This document shows, piece by piece, positions 43,323-50,983 of a stretch of DNA of 64,000 nucleotides (position 1 is the first letter of the stretch; each line of letters starts with the position of its first letter). The notes below the pieces were generated by a model that was not told the origin of the DNA, did not search any database, and saw only the letters and a program-made list of their open reading frames with translations. This DNA is from Caldimonas brevitalea (GTDB lineage: Bacteria > Pseudomonadota > Gammaproteobacteria > Burkholderiales > Burkholderiaceae_C), in NCBI RefSeq assembly GCF_001017435.1, contig NZ_CP011371.1, forward strand, positions 4,526,001-4,590,000, given 5' to 3'. A program made the position numbers and the translations under genes.

Positions 43323-44741
43323 ATGCCCCACGTCCTCATTGTTGACGACTCCCCCGACGAACTCGGGTGGATGAGCGAGGTTGTACAGGCGCAGGGATGC
43401 ACTGTGGCGACCGCAGATTCTCTGCGTGCGGCCCGTGTGCAGCTGGTGCGCCAACAGCCCGAAGTGCTGCTGACCGACATCCAGCTGCCCGACGGCAACG
43501 GCTTGCAACTGGTGCACGACCTCGAGGCGCCGGCACAAACCGAGGTGGTCGCGATCACGGGGCATGCGTCGGTCGACAGCGTCGTCGAGGCGCTGCGCCT
43601 GGGCGCCACGGACTATCTCGTCAAGCCCGTCGACATCGAGCGCTTGCGAGCCATTCTGAAACGCCAGCCCGAAGCCGCCGAACTGCGCCACGAGATCGGT
43701 GAGTTGCGCGGAGAGCTGCGCAAGGCGGGCCGGTTCGGGGCCTTGTTGGGTGGATCGCCGGCGATGCAGTCGCTCTACGACAAGCTGGCGCGCGTGGCAC
43801 CGACCTCGGCCACCGTGCTGCTGATCGGTGAAAGCGGCACCGGCAAGGAATTGGCCGCACGCACCATCCACGACCTCAGCCGACGCCGCAAGCTGCCCTT
43901 CCTCGCCGTCAACTGCGGTGCAATCTCTCCGCAGTTGATCGAGAGCGAACTGTTCGGTCACGAGAAGGGCAGTTTCACCGGCGCCGACCGGCAGCACGTG
44001 GGCTTTTTCGAGCGCGCCAACGGCGGCACGCTGCTGCTCGACGAGGTCACCGAAATGCCGCTCGAACTGCAGGTGAAGCTGCTGCGGGTGCTGGAGACGG
44101 GCAGCTTCGTCCGCGTCGGCACCACCCAGCCCATCTCGACCGACGTGCGCATGGTGGCGGCCACCAACCGGCTGCCCGAAAAGGCCGTCGCGGAAGGCCG
44201 CTTTCGGGAAGATCTGTACCACCGCCTGAACGTCTTTCCGGTGCACCTGCCGCCGCTGCGAGAACGCGGCAACGACATCGAGATGCTGGCGCAGTATTTC
44301 CTCGACGAACTGAACCGTCAGGAGGGCACGCACAAGACCTTCTCCCCGCAGGCGATCGCGAAGCTGTACGAGCGCAGCTGGAGCGGCAACGTGCGCGAGT
44401 TGAAGAACTATGTGCAGCGCGCCTTCATCCTGTCCGACGATGTGGTGGAGGCGGCCGAGAGCACCGAAACCCAGCCTGAGGAAGGCCCGTCCGACGTCAT
44501 CAGCATCCGCATCGGCACGCCGCTCGACGAGGTGGAGCGCCGCGTCACGATGGCGACGCTGGAGCGGTGCGGCCAGGTCAAGCGCAAGACCGCGGAGGTG
44601 CTGGGCATCAGCCTCAAGACGCTCTACAACCGTCTGGAGGTCTATTCGATGAAAGACCAGGCGCGCGACGGCGGCGACGTGCGCCGCCAGGCCGGCAAGG
44701 ACCGGCCGACGGACAACTCCACCAGCCCGCCGAAACACTGA
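43323..44741 (+). CDS. Sigma-54-dependent response regulator, NtrC family
   Basis: A 472-residue transcription activator: receiver domain (1-115; acidic pocket D8/D9, phospho-acceptor D52 in LLTDIQLPDG, Thr in ITGHAS, Lys in LVKPVD), AAA+ domain (about 140-380; Walker A GESGTGKE, sigma-54 contact loop GSFTGA in place of GAFTGA, Walker B TLLLDEVTEM, RERGNDI arginine region) and a Fis-type helix-turn-helix (about 400-440; KRKTAEVLGISLKTLYNRL). No histidine kinase gene adjoins, so it is an orphan regulator in this window. It lies 78 bp after the BON gene and is the obvious candidate activator of the island's sigma-54 promoters. Confidence 0.95.
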   Translation: MPHVLIVDDSPDELGWMSEVVQAQGCTVATADSLRAARVQLVRQQPEVLLTDIQLPDGNGLQLVHDLEAPAQTEVVAITGHASVDSVVEALRLGATDYLVKPVDIERLRAILKRQPEAAELRHEIGELRGELRKAGRFGALLGGSPAMQSLYDKLARVAPTSATVLLIGESGTGKELAARTIHDLSRRRKLPFLAVNCGAISPQLIESELFGHEKGSFTGADRQHVGFFERANGGTLLLDEVTEMPLELQVKLLRVLETGSFVRVGTTQPISTDVRMVAATNRLPEKAVAEGRFREDLYHRLNVFPVHLPPLRERGNDIEMLAQYFLDELNRQEGTHKTFSPQAIAKLYERSWSGNVRELKNYVQRAFILSDDVVEAAESTETQPEEGPSDVISIRIGTPLDEVERRVTMATLERCGQVKRKTAEVLGISLKTLYNRLEVYSMKDQARDGGDVRRQAGKDRPTDNSTSPPKH

Positions 44742-44780
44742 CCGGAGCCTGTCCAGACGACGCGTGGTGGCGTGCCGCGG

Positions 44781-45701
44781 TCACGCACGTCCGCCTGGGG
44801 CCGGCATCCCTTGCGGCGTGTTGTCGTCCCGCGCGCCGTCGACGGTCCAGGCCAGCGCCGCGCCCAGCAACAGGATCTGCGAGGCGTAGTAGACCCACAG
44901 CATCACGACCACGAACGAGCCGGCGGCGCCGTACCCCGACGAGACGCTGGCGCGGCCGAGATAAAGGCCGATCAGATGCTTGCCGAAGGCAAACAGCACC
45001 GCGCTGACGACCGAGCCGACCAACACCGAGTGCCACCCGGGCGGCTCGTCCGGCAGCCAGCGCAGCAGCGCCGCGAAGGCGAACGACAACACCAGCGTCG
45101 ACACCACCAGATCGAGGGCCGCAATGAGCGCCTCGGCCGGTGGATACAGGCGTGACAGGTAGGCGCCCAGGGCTGCGAGGGCGGCACTGAACACCAGCGA
45201 AACGATGGACAAAAAACCGAAACCCAGGACCAGGGCGAACGCCACCAGACGCGCACGCACGAAGGCGCCGATCCCCGACGGGGTTTCCTTCAGCCGGCCG
45301 AGCCGGTTGAGTGCATTGCGCAACGCGACGAACACGCCGCTCGCCCCGACCAGCAGCGCAATCACCCCGAGGGTGCCGGCGAGGCCGCTGCGGTCACTGC
45401 GCCACGACGACTCGATCATCGCCTCGATGCTCTGTGCCGCGGTGCGCCCGACCAGGCCTTCGATCTCCTGCACGATCTGCCCGCGTGCCGCCTCGGCACC
45501 GAACACCGCGCCGGCGATCGTGATCACCAGCACCAGCAGCGGCGCGATCGCGAACATCGAATAGAACGCGATCGACGCCCCCAGCTGCGGCCCCTGCTCG
45601 TCGAGCCAGGCATTGACGGCGGTGAACGTCAGGGAAGTGGGTCGGCGCAGCCGCCGGGGCACCAGGCTCCAGGCGCGCTGCTGCAGCGCTTGCGCATCCA
45701 T
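44781..45701 (-). CDS. YihY/BrkB-family inner-membrane protein
   Basis: A 306-residue protein with six hydrophobic helices. The family pattern is clear: GPQLGASIAFYSMFAIAPLLVLVI near residue 40, a polar loop with GLVGRTAAQSIE, and the late SSGYGAAGSFVVVMLWVYYASQILLLGAA segment (broken by Gly residues). The family was once called a ribonuclease BN or serum-resistance factor, but its true function is not established; a transport role is possible. It ends convergent with the response-regulator gene, 39 bp away. Confidence 0.92.
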   Translation of the reverse strand: MDAQALQQRAWSLVPRRLRRPTSLTFTAVNAWLDEQGPQLGASIAFYSMFAIAPLLVLVITIAGAVFGAEAARGQIVQEIEGLVGRTAAQSIEAMIESSWRSDRSGLAGTLGVIALLVGASGVFVALRNALNRLGRLKETPSGIGAFVRARLVAFALVLGFGFLSIVSLVFSAALAALGAYLSRLYPPAEALIAALDLVVSTLVLSFAFAALLRWLPDEPPGWHSVLVGSVVSAVLFAFGKHLIGLYLGRASVSSGYGAAGSFVVVMLWVYYASQILLLGAALAWTVDGARDDNTPQGMPAPGGRA

Positions 45702-45768
45702 GATGTGGCAAGCCAGGCAGGCGCCATGCCCGACGCCGGCGCGCGCCCTCCCATCGGGTTAACAGGCC

Positions 45769-48546
45769 CTAGTGCGCCTTGTCCCAGTTGGGCCCGACGC
45801 CCACCTCGGCCAGCAGCGGCACCCTCAGCTGCGCGACCCCGGCCATCGCCCGCGGCACCTCGGTGCGCACCCACTCCAGCTCCGACTCCGGCACCTCGAA
45901 CACCAGTTCGTCGTGCACCTGCAGCACCATCTTGGTCGCCTTGCCGGCAGCGTCGAGTTCGCGTTGCACGGCCAGCATCGACAGCTTGATGAGGTCGGCC
46001 GCGGTGCCTTGCATCGGCGCGTTGATGGCCGCCCGTTCCGCCGCGCTGCGGCGCGGACCGTTCGGGCTGTTGATCTCGGGCAACCACAGGCGGCGCCCGA
46101 ACACGGTCTCGACGTAGCCCTTGTCCTTGGCCGACGCCCGCGTTTCGTCCATGTAGCGCTTCACTTGTGGGTAGCGCTGGAAGTAGCGGTCGATGTAGTC
46201 GCGCGCCGCCTTCTGCTCGATGCCGAGGTTGGCCGCGAGGCCGAACGAACTCATGCCGTAGATCAAACCGAAGTTGATCACCTTGGCATAGCGGCGCTGC
46301 TCGCTGCTGACCTGCTCGGGCGGCAGGCCGAAGATCTCGGCCGCGGTGGCACGGTGCACGTCGAGGCCTTCGGTGAAGGCGCGCATCAGCGAGACGTCTT
46401 CGGCGATGTGCGCCATGATGCGCAACTCGATCTGCGAATAGTCGGCCGACACGATCACATGGCCGGGCGGCGCGACGAAGGCCTCGCGGATGCGCCGGCC
46501 TTCCGGGGTGCGGATCGGAATGTTCTGGAGGTTGGGCTCGTTGCTCGACAGCCGGCCCGTCACCGCCACCGCCTGCGCATAGTTGGTGTGCACGCGCCCG
46601 GTGGCCGGGTTGATCATCTGCGGCAGCTTGTCGGTGTAGGTGCCTTTCAGCTTCGACAGGCTGCGGTGCTCGAGGATCTTGGCCGGCAACGGATAGTCCT
46701 CGGCCAGCTTCTCGAGCACCTCCTCGTCGGTGGACGGCGCGCCGCTCGCCGTCTTCTTCACCACCGGCAGCTGCAACTTGCCGAACAGGATCTCGCCGAT
46801 CTGCTTGGGGCTGCCGAGGTTGAACGGCTGGCCCGCCAGTTCGTGCGCTTCGCCTTCCAGCGCGACGATGCGCTGCGCCAGCTCCTGGCTCTGGCGGGCC
46901 AGCAGGTCGGCGTCGATCAGCACGCCGTTGCGCTCGATGCGCTGCAGCAGCGCCGACACCGGCATCTCGATCTCTTCATAGACCCGCCGCAGCCCGGCCT
47001 CGGCCTCCAGCCGGGGCCACAGGGTTTCGTGCACGTGCAGCGCCATTTCGCTGTCCTCGCACGAGTATTCGGTGGCCCTGGCCACTTCCACCTGGGCAAA
47101 CGGAATCTGGCTCGCACCCTTGCCGCAGACGTCCTCGTAGGACAGGCCCTTGCGGTCGAGGTGACGCTCGCCCAGGCTTTCCAGGCTGTGCGGCTTGTGC
47201 GCCTCCAGCACATAGCTTTCGAGCATCGTGTCGTGCCGGTAACCGCGCACCTCGACGCCGTGGTTGGCGAACACGTGCAGGTCGTACTTCACGTGCTGGC
47301 CCAGCTTCGGCCGGCTGGCGTCCTCGAGCCAGGGCCGCAACCGTTGCAACACCTCCTCGAGCGGCAGTTGCGCCGGCGCGTCGGCATAACTGTGGCCCAC
47401 CGGCACATAGGCGGCCTCGCCCGGCGTCACGCTGAACGAGATGCCGATCAGGCGCGCGCGCATCGGGTCCAGCGAGTCGGTTTCGGTGTCGAGCGCGGCC
47501 AGGGGCGCCGCCTGCAGCCGCTCGATCCAGGCCTGCAGCGTCTCGATGTCGAGCACGGTCTCGTAGCGCTTGTCGCGCACCGCGCGCGCCGGCGGGGCCG
47601 CCGTGACGCCGAACAGATCGCCGGTCTGGCCCGGCGGCAGGGGCGCCTGGTTGCCCACCGCGGCACTCCGGCCCAGCTGATCTTCCAGCTCCTTGCGCCA
47701 GGTCTTGAAGCCGTAGCGCGTGAAAAAGGCGAGCAGTCCCTCGCGGTCGACCTCGCGCAAGGCCAGCGCCTCGAACTCCGGCCAGTCGGTGACATGCCCG
47801 GTGAGGTCGCAGTCGGTCACCACCGTGACCAGGCGCCGGCCCTGCGGCAACCATTCGAGCGCCTTGCGCAGGTTGTCGCCGGCCACCCCCTTGATCTTGT
47901 CGGCCGCGGCCATCACGCCGTCGAGCGAACCATGCTCGAGGATCCATTTGGCGGCTGTTTTCGGCCCCACCTTCTCGACACCCGGCACGTTGTCGACGGT
48001 GTCGCCGACGAGCGTGAGGTAATCGACGATACGCTCCGGCGGCACGCCGAACTTGGCGCTCACACCGGCCACGTCGAGCGTCTCGTTGCTCATCGTGTTG
48101 ATCAGCGTGACGTTCTCGTTGACGAGCTGGGCCATGTCTTTGTCGCCGGTCGAGATGATGACGCGGCGCCCGTGGCGGCAAGCCTCTGCGGCCAGGGTGC
48201 CGATGACGTCGTCGGCCTCCACCCCGGGCACTTCGAGCACCGGCCACCCCAGCAGCTTGACCACCGCATGGATGGGCTCGATCTGCGCCGCGAGCGCGTC
48301 GGGCATCGGCGGGCGGTGAGCCTTGTACTCCGCATACCACTGGTTGCGAAAGGTGTCGCCCTTGGCGTCGAAGACGCAGGCCGCGTGGCGCGCCGGGAAC
48401 TGCTCGCGCAGCCGCCGCAACATGTTGATCATCCCGTAGATCGCCCCGGTGGGCTCGTCCTGGGCATTGCGCAGATCGGGCATCGCATGGAAGGCCCGGT
48501 AAAGGTAGCTGGAGCCGTCGACCAGCAGCAGGGTGTTCTCGCTCAT
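45769..48546 (-). CDS. polA: DNA polymerase I
   Basis: A 925-residue polymerase with all three domains: 5'-3' flap exonuclease (1-300; LLLVDGSSYLYRAFHA, GVEADDVIGTLA, STGDKDMAQLV), 3'-5' proofreading exonuclease (about 330-520, with intact acidic motif AALDTETDSLD), and polymerase (motif A DYSQIELR, motif B RRYAKVINFGLIYGM, motif C VHDELVFEV). It fills gaps and removes RNA primers. ATG 48546 is chosen by family start; the frame further upstream to 48888 is antisense to DUF2782. It is divergent from DUF2782, 45 bp apart. Confidence 0.97.
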   Translation of the reverse strand: MSENTLLLVDGSSYLYRAFHAMPDLRNAQDEPTGAIYGMINMLRRLREQFPARHAACVFDAKGDTFRNQWYAEYKAHRPPMPDALAAQIEPIHAVVKLLGWPVLEVPGVEADDVIGTLAAEACRHGRRVIISTGDKDMAQLVNENVTLINTMSNETLDVAGVSAKFGVPPERIVDYLTLVGDTVDNVPGVEKVGPKTAAKWILEHGSLDGVMAAADKIKGVAGDNLRKALEWLPQGRRLVTVVTDCDLTGHVTDWPEFEALALREVDREGLLAFFTRYGFKTWRKELEDQLGRSAAVGNQAPLPPGQTGDLFGVTAAPPARAVRDKRYETVLDIETLQAWIERLQAAPLAALDTETDSLDPMRARLIGISFSVTPGEAAYVPVGHSYADAPAQLPLEEVLQRLRPWLEDASRPKLGQHVKYDLHVFANHGVEVRGYRHDTMLESYVLEAHKPHSLESLGERHLDRKGLSYEDVCGKGASQIPFAQVEVARATEYSCEDSEMALHVHETLWPRLEAEAGLRRVYEEIEMPVSALLQRIERNGVLIDADLLARQSQELAQRIVALEGEAHELAGQPFNLGSPKQIGEILFGKLQLPVVKKTASGAPSTDEEVLEKLAEDYPLPAKILEHRSLSKLKGTYTDKLPQMINPATGRVHTNYAQAVAVTGRLSSNEPNLQNIPIRTPEGRRIREAFVAPPGHVIVSADYSQIELRIMAHIAEDVSLMRAFTEGLDVHRATAAEIFGLPPEQVSSEQRRYAKVINFGLIYGMSSFGLAANLGIEQKAARDYIDRYFQRYPQVKRYMDETRASAKDKGYVETVFGRRLWLPEINSPNGPRRSAAERAAINAPMQGTAADLIKLSMLAVQRELDAAGKATKMVLQVHDELVFEVPESELEWVRTEVPRAMAGVAQLRVPLLAEVGVGPNWDKAH

Positions 48547-48591
48547 CGCGGCATTTTCCCGCAAGCCCTCGCCGGCCATAAAATCGGCCGC

Positions 48592-48903
48592 ATGAAACCC
48601 ACCGCCTGCCGCCTGGCCCCCCTCGCCGTCCTGCTCGCCGCCGTCGTGACGTCCCCCGCCTCGGCCCAGACCACGGCCGCGCCGGCGGGCGGTGAGCCGG
48701 CGGTGCAGCGCACCCGCATTGAAGACGACAACGCCCGCATCGACGAGTTGCGCGTTCGCGGCCAAAACCAAAGCATCAAGGTGCAGCCCAAGAAAGGCGG
48801 CGCCGCCTACGAAGTGCTGCCGGCCGACGGCAGCCGCGATCTGTCCGGCGACGGTACGCGTGGCGCGGCCGGCCAGCGCGTCTGGCACCTGCTGTCGTTT
48901 TGA
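48592..48903 (+). CDS. DUF2782 periplasmic protein
   Basis: A 103-residue protein with a signal peptide (cleavage near residue 25, SPASAQ) and a small DUF2782 domain (RIEDDNARIDELRVRGQNQSIKVQPK and a C-terminal RVWHLLSF). The gene commonly sits beside polA in betaproteobacteria; its role is unknown. A TAAAAT box at 48579-48584 is seven bases before the ATG, suggesting a leaderless message. Confidence 0.85.
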   Translation: MKPTACRLAPLAVLLAAVVTSPASAQTTAAPAGGEPAVQRTRIEDDNARIDELRVRGQNQSIKVQPKKGGAAYEVLPADGSRDLSGDGTRGAAGQRVWHLLSF

Positions 48904-48973
48904 CCTCCGCGTTCCGGATCTGTTTTTTCTTCTTCTGTAGTCTTAGCTCGCGTGCACGGCACGCCGACCCGTC

Positions 48974-49936
48974 ATGGCCGTCTTCACGCCCGTTTCCCTC
49001 GACGCCGCCGCCGCGCTCGCCGCCCGCCTGAACCTCGGCGCCGTCACCGAGCTGAAGGAAATCAGCTCCGGCATCGAAAACACCAACTATTTCATCACCA
49101 CCGAACGCGGCGAGTATGTGTTGACGCTGTTCGAACGCCTGACCTTCGAACAACTGCCGTTTTACCTTTACCTGATGAAGCACCTGGCGCAGCGCGGCAT
49201 CCCGGTGCCCGAGCCGCAGGCCGACGCGGCCGGCGAGATCTTGCACAGCGTGGAAGGCAAGCCGACCGCGGTGGTCGACAAATTGACCGGCAGCCACCAG
49301 CTCGCCCCCAGCGCCCTGCACTGCGAGCAGGTCGGCGCGATGCTCGCCCGCCTGCACCTGGCGGCACGCGACTATCCGCGCAGCCAGCCCAATCTGCGCG
49401 GCCTGTCCTGGTGGTGCGAAACGGTGCCGGCGGTGCTGCCCCACCTCGACGCCGGGCAGCGTCAGTTGATCGAGGACGAGCTCGCCTTCCAGCAGGGCCT
49501 GGCCGCGTCGCCCGTATACGCCACGCTACCGCGCGGGCCGATCCATGCCGACCTGTTCCGCGACAACGTCATGTTCGACGGCGACCGCCTGACCGGCTTC
49601 TTCGATTTCTACTTCGCCGGCGTCGACACCTGGTTGTTCGACATTGCGGTGTGCCTGAACGACTGGTGTGTCGACCTCGACACCGGCCGTCTCGTCGAAG
49701 AACGTGCGTCTGCCTTCATGGCGGCGTACAACCGCGAGCGTGAGATCACGCACCACGAATCGCGCCTGCTGCCGGCCCTGATGCGCGCCGGTGCGCTGCG
49801 CTTCTGGATTTCGCGGCTGTGGGACTTGCACCTGCCGCGCGAGGCCCAGGTGCTCAAGCCTCACGATCCGACGCATTTCGAGCGCATCCTGCGCGAACGC
49901 ATCACCAACCCCTGGCACTACGTGCCCGACGCCTGA
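48974..49936 (+). CDS. thrB: Homoserine kinase (choline-kinase-like type)
   Basis: A 320-residue kinase phosphorylating homoserine in threonine biosynthesis, of the aminoglycoside-phosphotransferase fold used by many proteobacteria rather than the GHMP type. Blocks: [24 protein letters not shown] at the N-terminus (split by context), the catalytic loop [17 protein letters not shown] near residue 188, and [19 protein letters not shown] with the metal-binding Asp. It follows DUF2782 and is followed two bases later by a membrane-protein gene. Confidence 0.93.
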   Translation: MAVFTPVSLDAAAALAARLNLGAVTELKEISSGIENTNYFITTERGEYVLTLFERLTFEQLPFYLYLMKHLAQRGIPVPEPQADAAGEILHSVEGKPTAVVDKLTGSHQLAPSALHCEQVGAMLARLHLAARDYPRSQPNLRGLSWWCETVPAVLPHLDAGQRQLIEDELAFQQGLAASPVYATLPRGPIHADLFRDNVMFDGDRLTGFFDFYFAGVDTWLFDIAVCLNDWCVDLDTGRLVEERASAFMAAYNREREITHHESRLLPALMRAGALRFWISRLWDLHLPREAQVLKPHDPTHFERILRERITNPWHYVPDA

Positions 49937-49938
49937 CC

Positions 49939-50727
49939 ATGAAACTCCGTCTCGTGCGCGCCCGCCGGGGCACGCTGTGGGTGCAACAGGCGTTCCGCGT
50001 GTTCTTCCGCCAGCCGCTGGCCTTCACCGCCCTGCTGTTCGTGTTCCTGTTCGGCGCCTCCATGCTGAAGGTGGTGCCGATGGTCGGGGGCATCGTGATG
50101 TTGACGCTGCTGCCCGCGGTGACCCTGGGCTTCATGATCGCGACCCACGAGGCACGGGCCGAGCGATTTCCGATGCCCACCGTTTTCGTCGCACCGTTCC
50201 GCACCGACCGGGCCCGCGTGAAGGCGCTGCTGCAGATGGGCCTCGGTTATGCCGTCGCCGGACTGTTGGCGATGACGCTGGCCGACTGGGCCGATGGCAA
50301 CGCGCCGTCGCTGCAAGATGCGATGCAGGCCGGGCAGGCGGGTGGCGCCGTGATGGACGACCCGCGGTTCCAGCGCAGCCTGTTGTTGCACCTGTTGCTC
50401 GGCGCGCCGGTGAGCCTGGTGTTCTGGCATGCGCCGGCACTGATCCACTGGAGCGGTGTCAGCGCTGGCAAGGCCGTCTTCTTCAGCGCGGTCGCGTGTT
50501 GGCGCAACAAGGGCGCCTTCATCGTCTACGCCCTCACCTGGGCGGGTGTGGTGGCGCTGTTCGGCGTGCTGTCGGCCCTGGTGTTCTCGCTGCTGTCGAT
50601 GCCGCAGTTGATTCCGCTGGCGGCCTTCCCCGCTGGCTTGATGTTCACGACGGTGTTCTACATCTCGCTGTATTTCACGTTCGTCGACTGCTTCGAGGTC
50701 GAACTTCCCGACATGGCCGCACCCTGA
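49939..50727 (+). CDS. BPSS1780-family inner-membrane protein
   Basis: A 262-residue protein with about six hydrophobic helices and the family's N-terminal RARRGTLWVQQAFRVFFRQP block. Function is unknown; the family is conserved beside thrB and polA in Burkholderiales. It starts two bases after the thrB stop and is co-transcribed with it. Acidic residues near the C-terminus (DCFEVELPDM) follow the last helix. Confidence 0.87.
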   Translation: MKLRLVRARRGTLWVQQAFRVFFRQPLAFTALLFVFLFGASMLKVVPMVGGIVMLTLLPAVTLGFMIATHEARAERFPMPTVFVAPFRTDRARVKALLQMGLGYAVAGLLAMTLADWADGNAPSLQDAMQAGQAGGAVMDDPRFQRSLLLHLLLGAPVSLVFWHAPALIHWSGVSAGKAVFFSAVACWRNKGAFIVYALTWAGVVALFGVLSALVFSLLSMPQLIPLAAFPAGLMFTTVFYISLYFTFVDCFEVELPDMAAP

Positions 50728-50983
50728 CGGCGACCCATCGCCGCACGCGCCCTGTCCCCATCTTCCCGCCGCCGCGGCATGCCGGCGGCCGGCCTGCCTT
50801 GTGTTGTTGAAAACACGGCGCCCCCGCCCCGCCGGGCCCGAACCGTGACCTACGACACAGCCGCCCGATGTATCGATCAGGCGCACCCGGACACATCTCA
50901 AAGCACCGCAAACATTTCTTAACATGGGCGAGTTGCCCCTTTCGGGCGACGGTCGGACAACTCTGAATAGAGAAGGACAAGAA

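Noticed and set aside
45772..48903. Long plus-strand frame opposite polA
   Set aside because: Shadow of polA; only its last 104 codons, from 48592, are the real DUF2782 gene.
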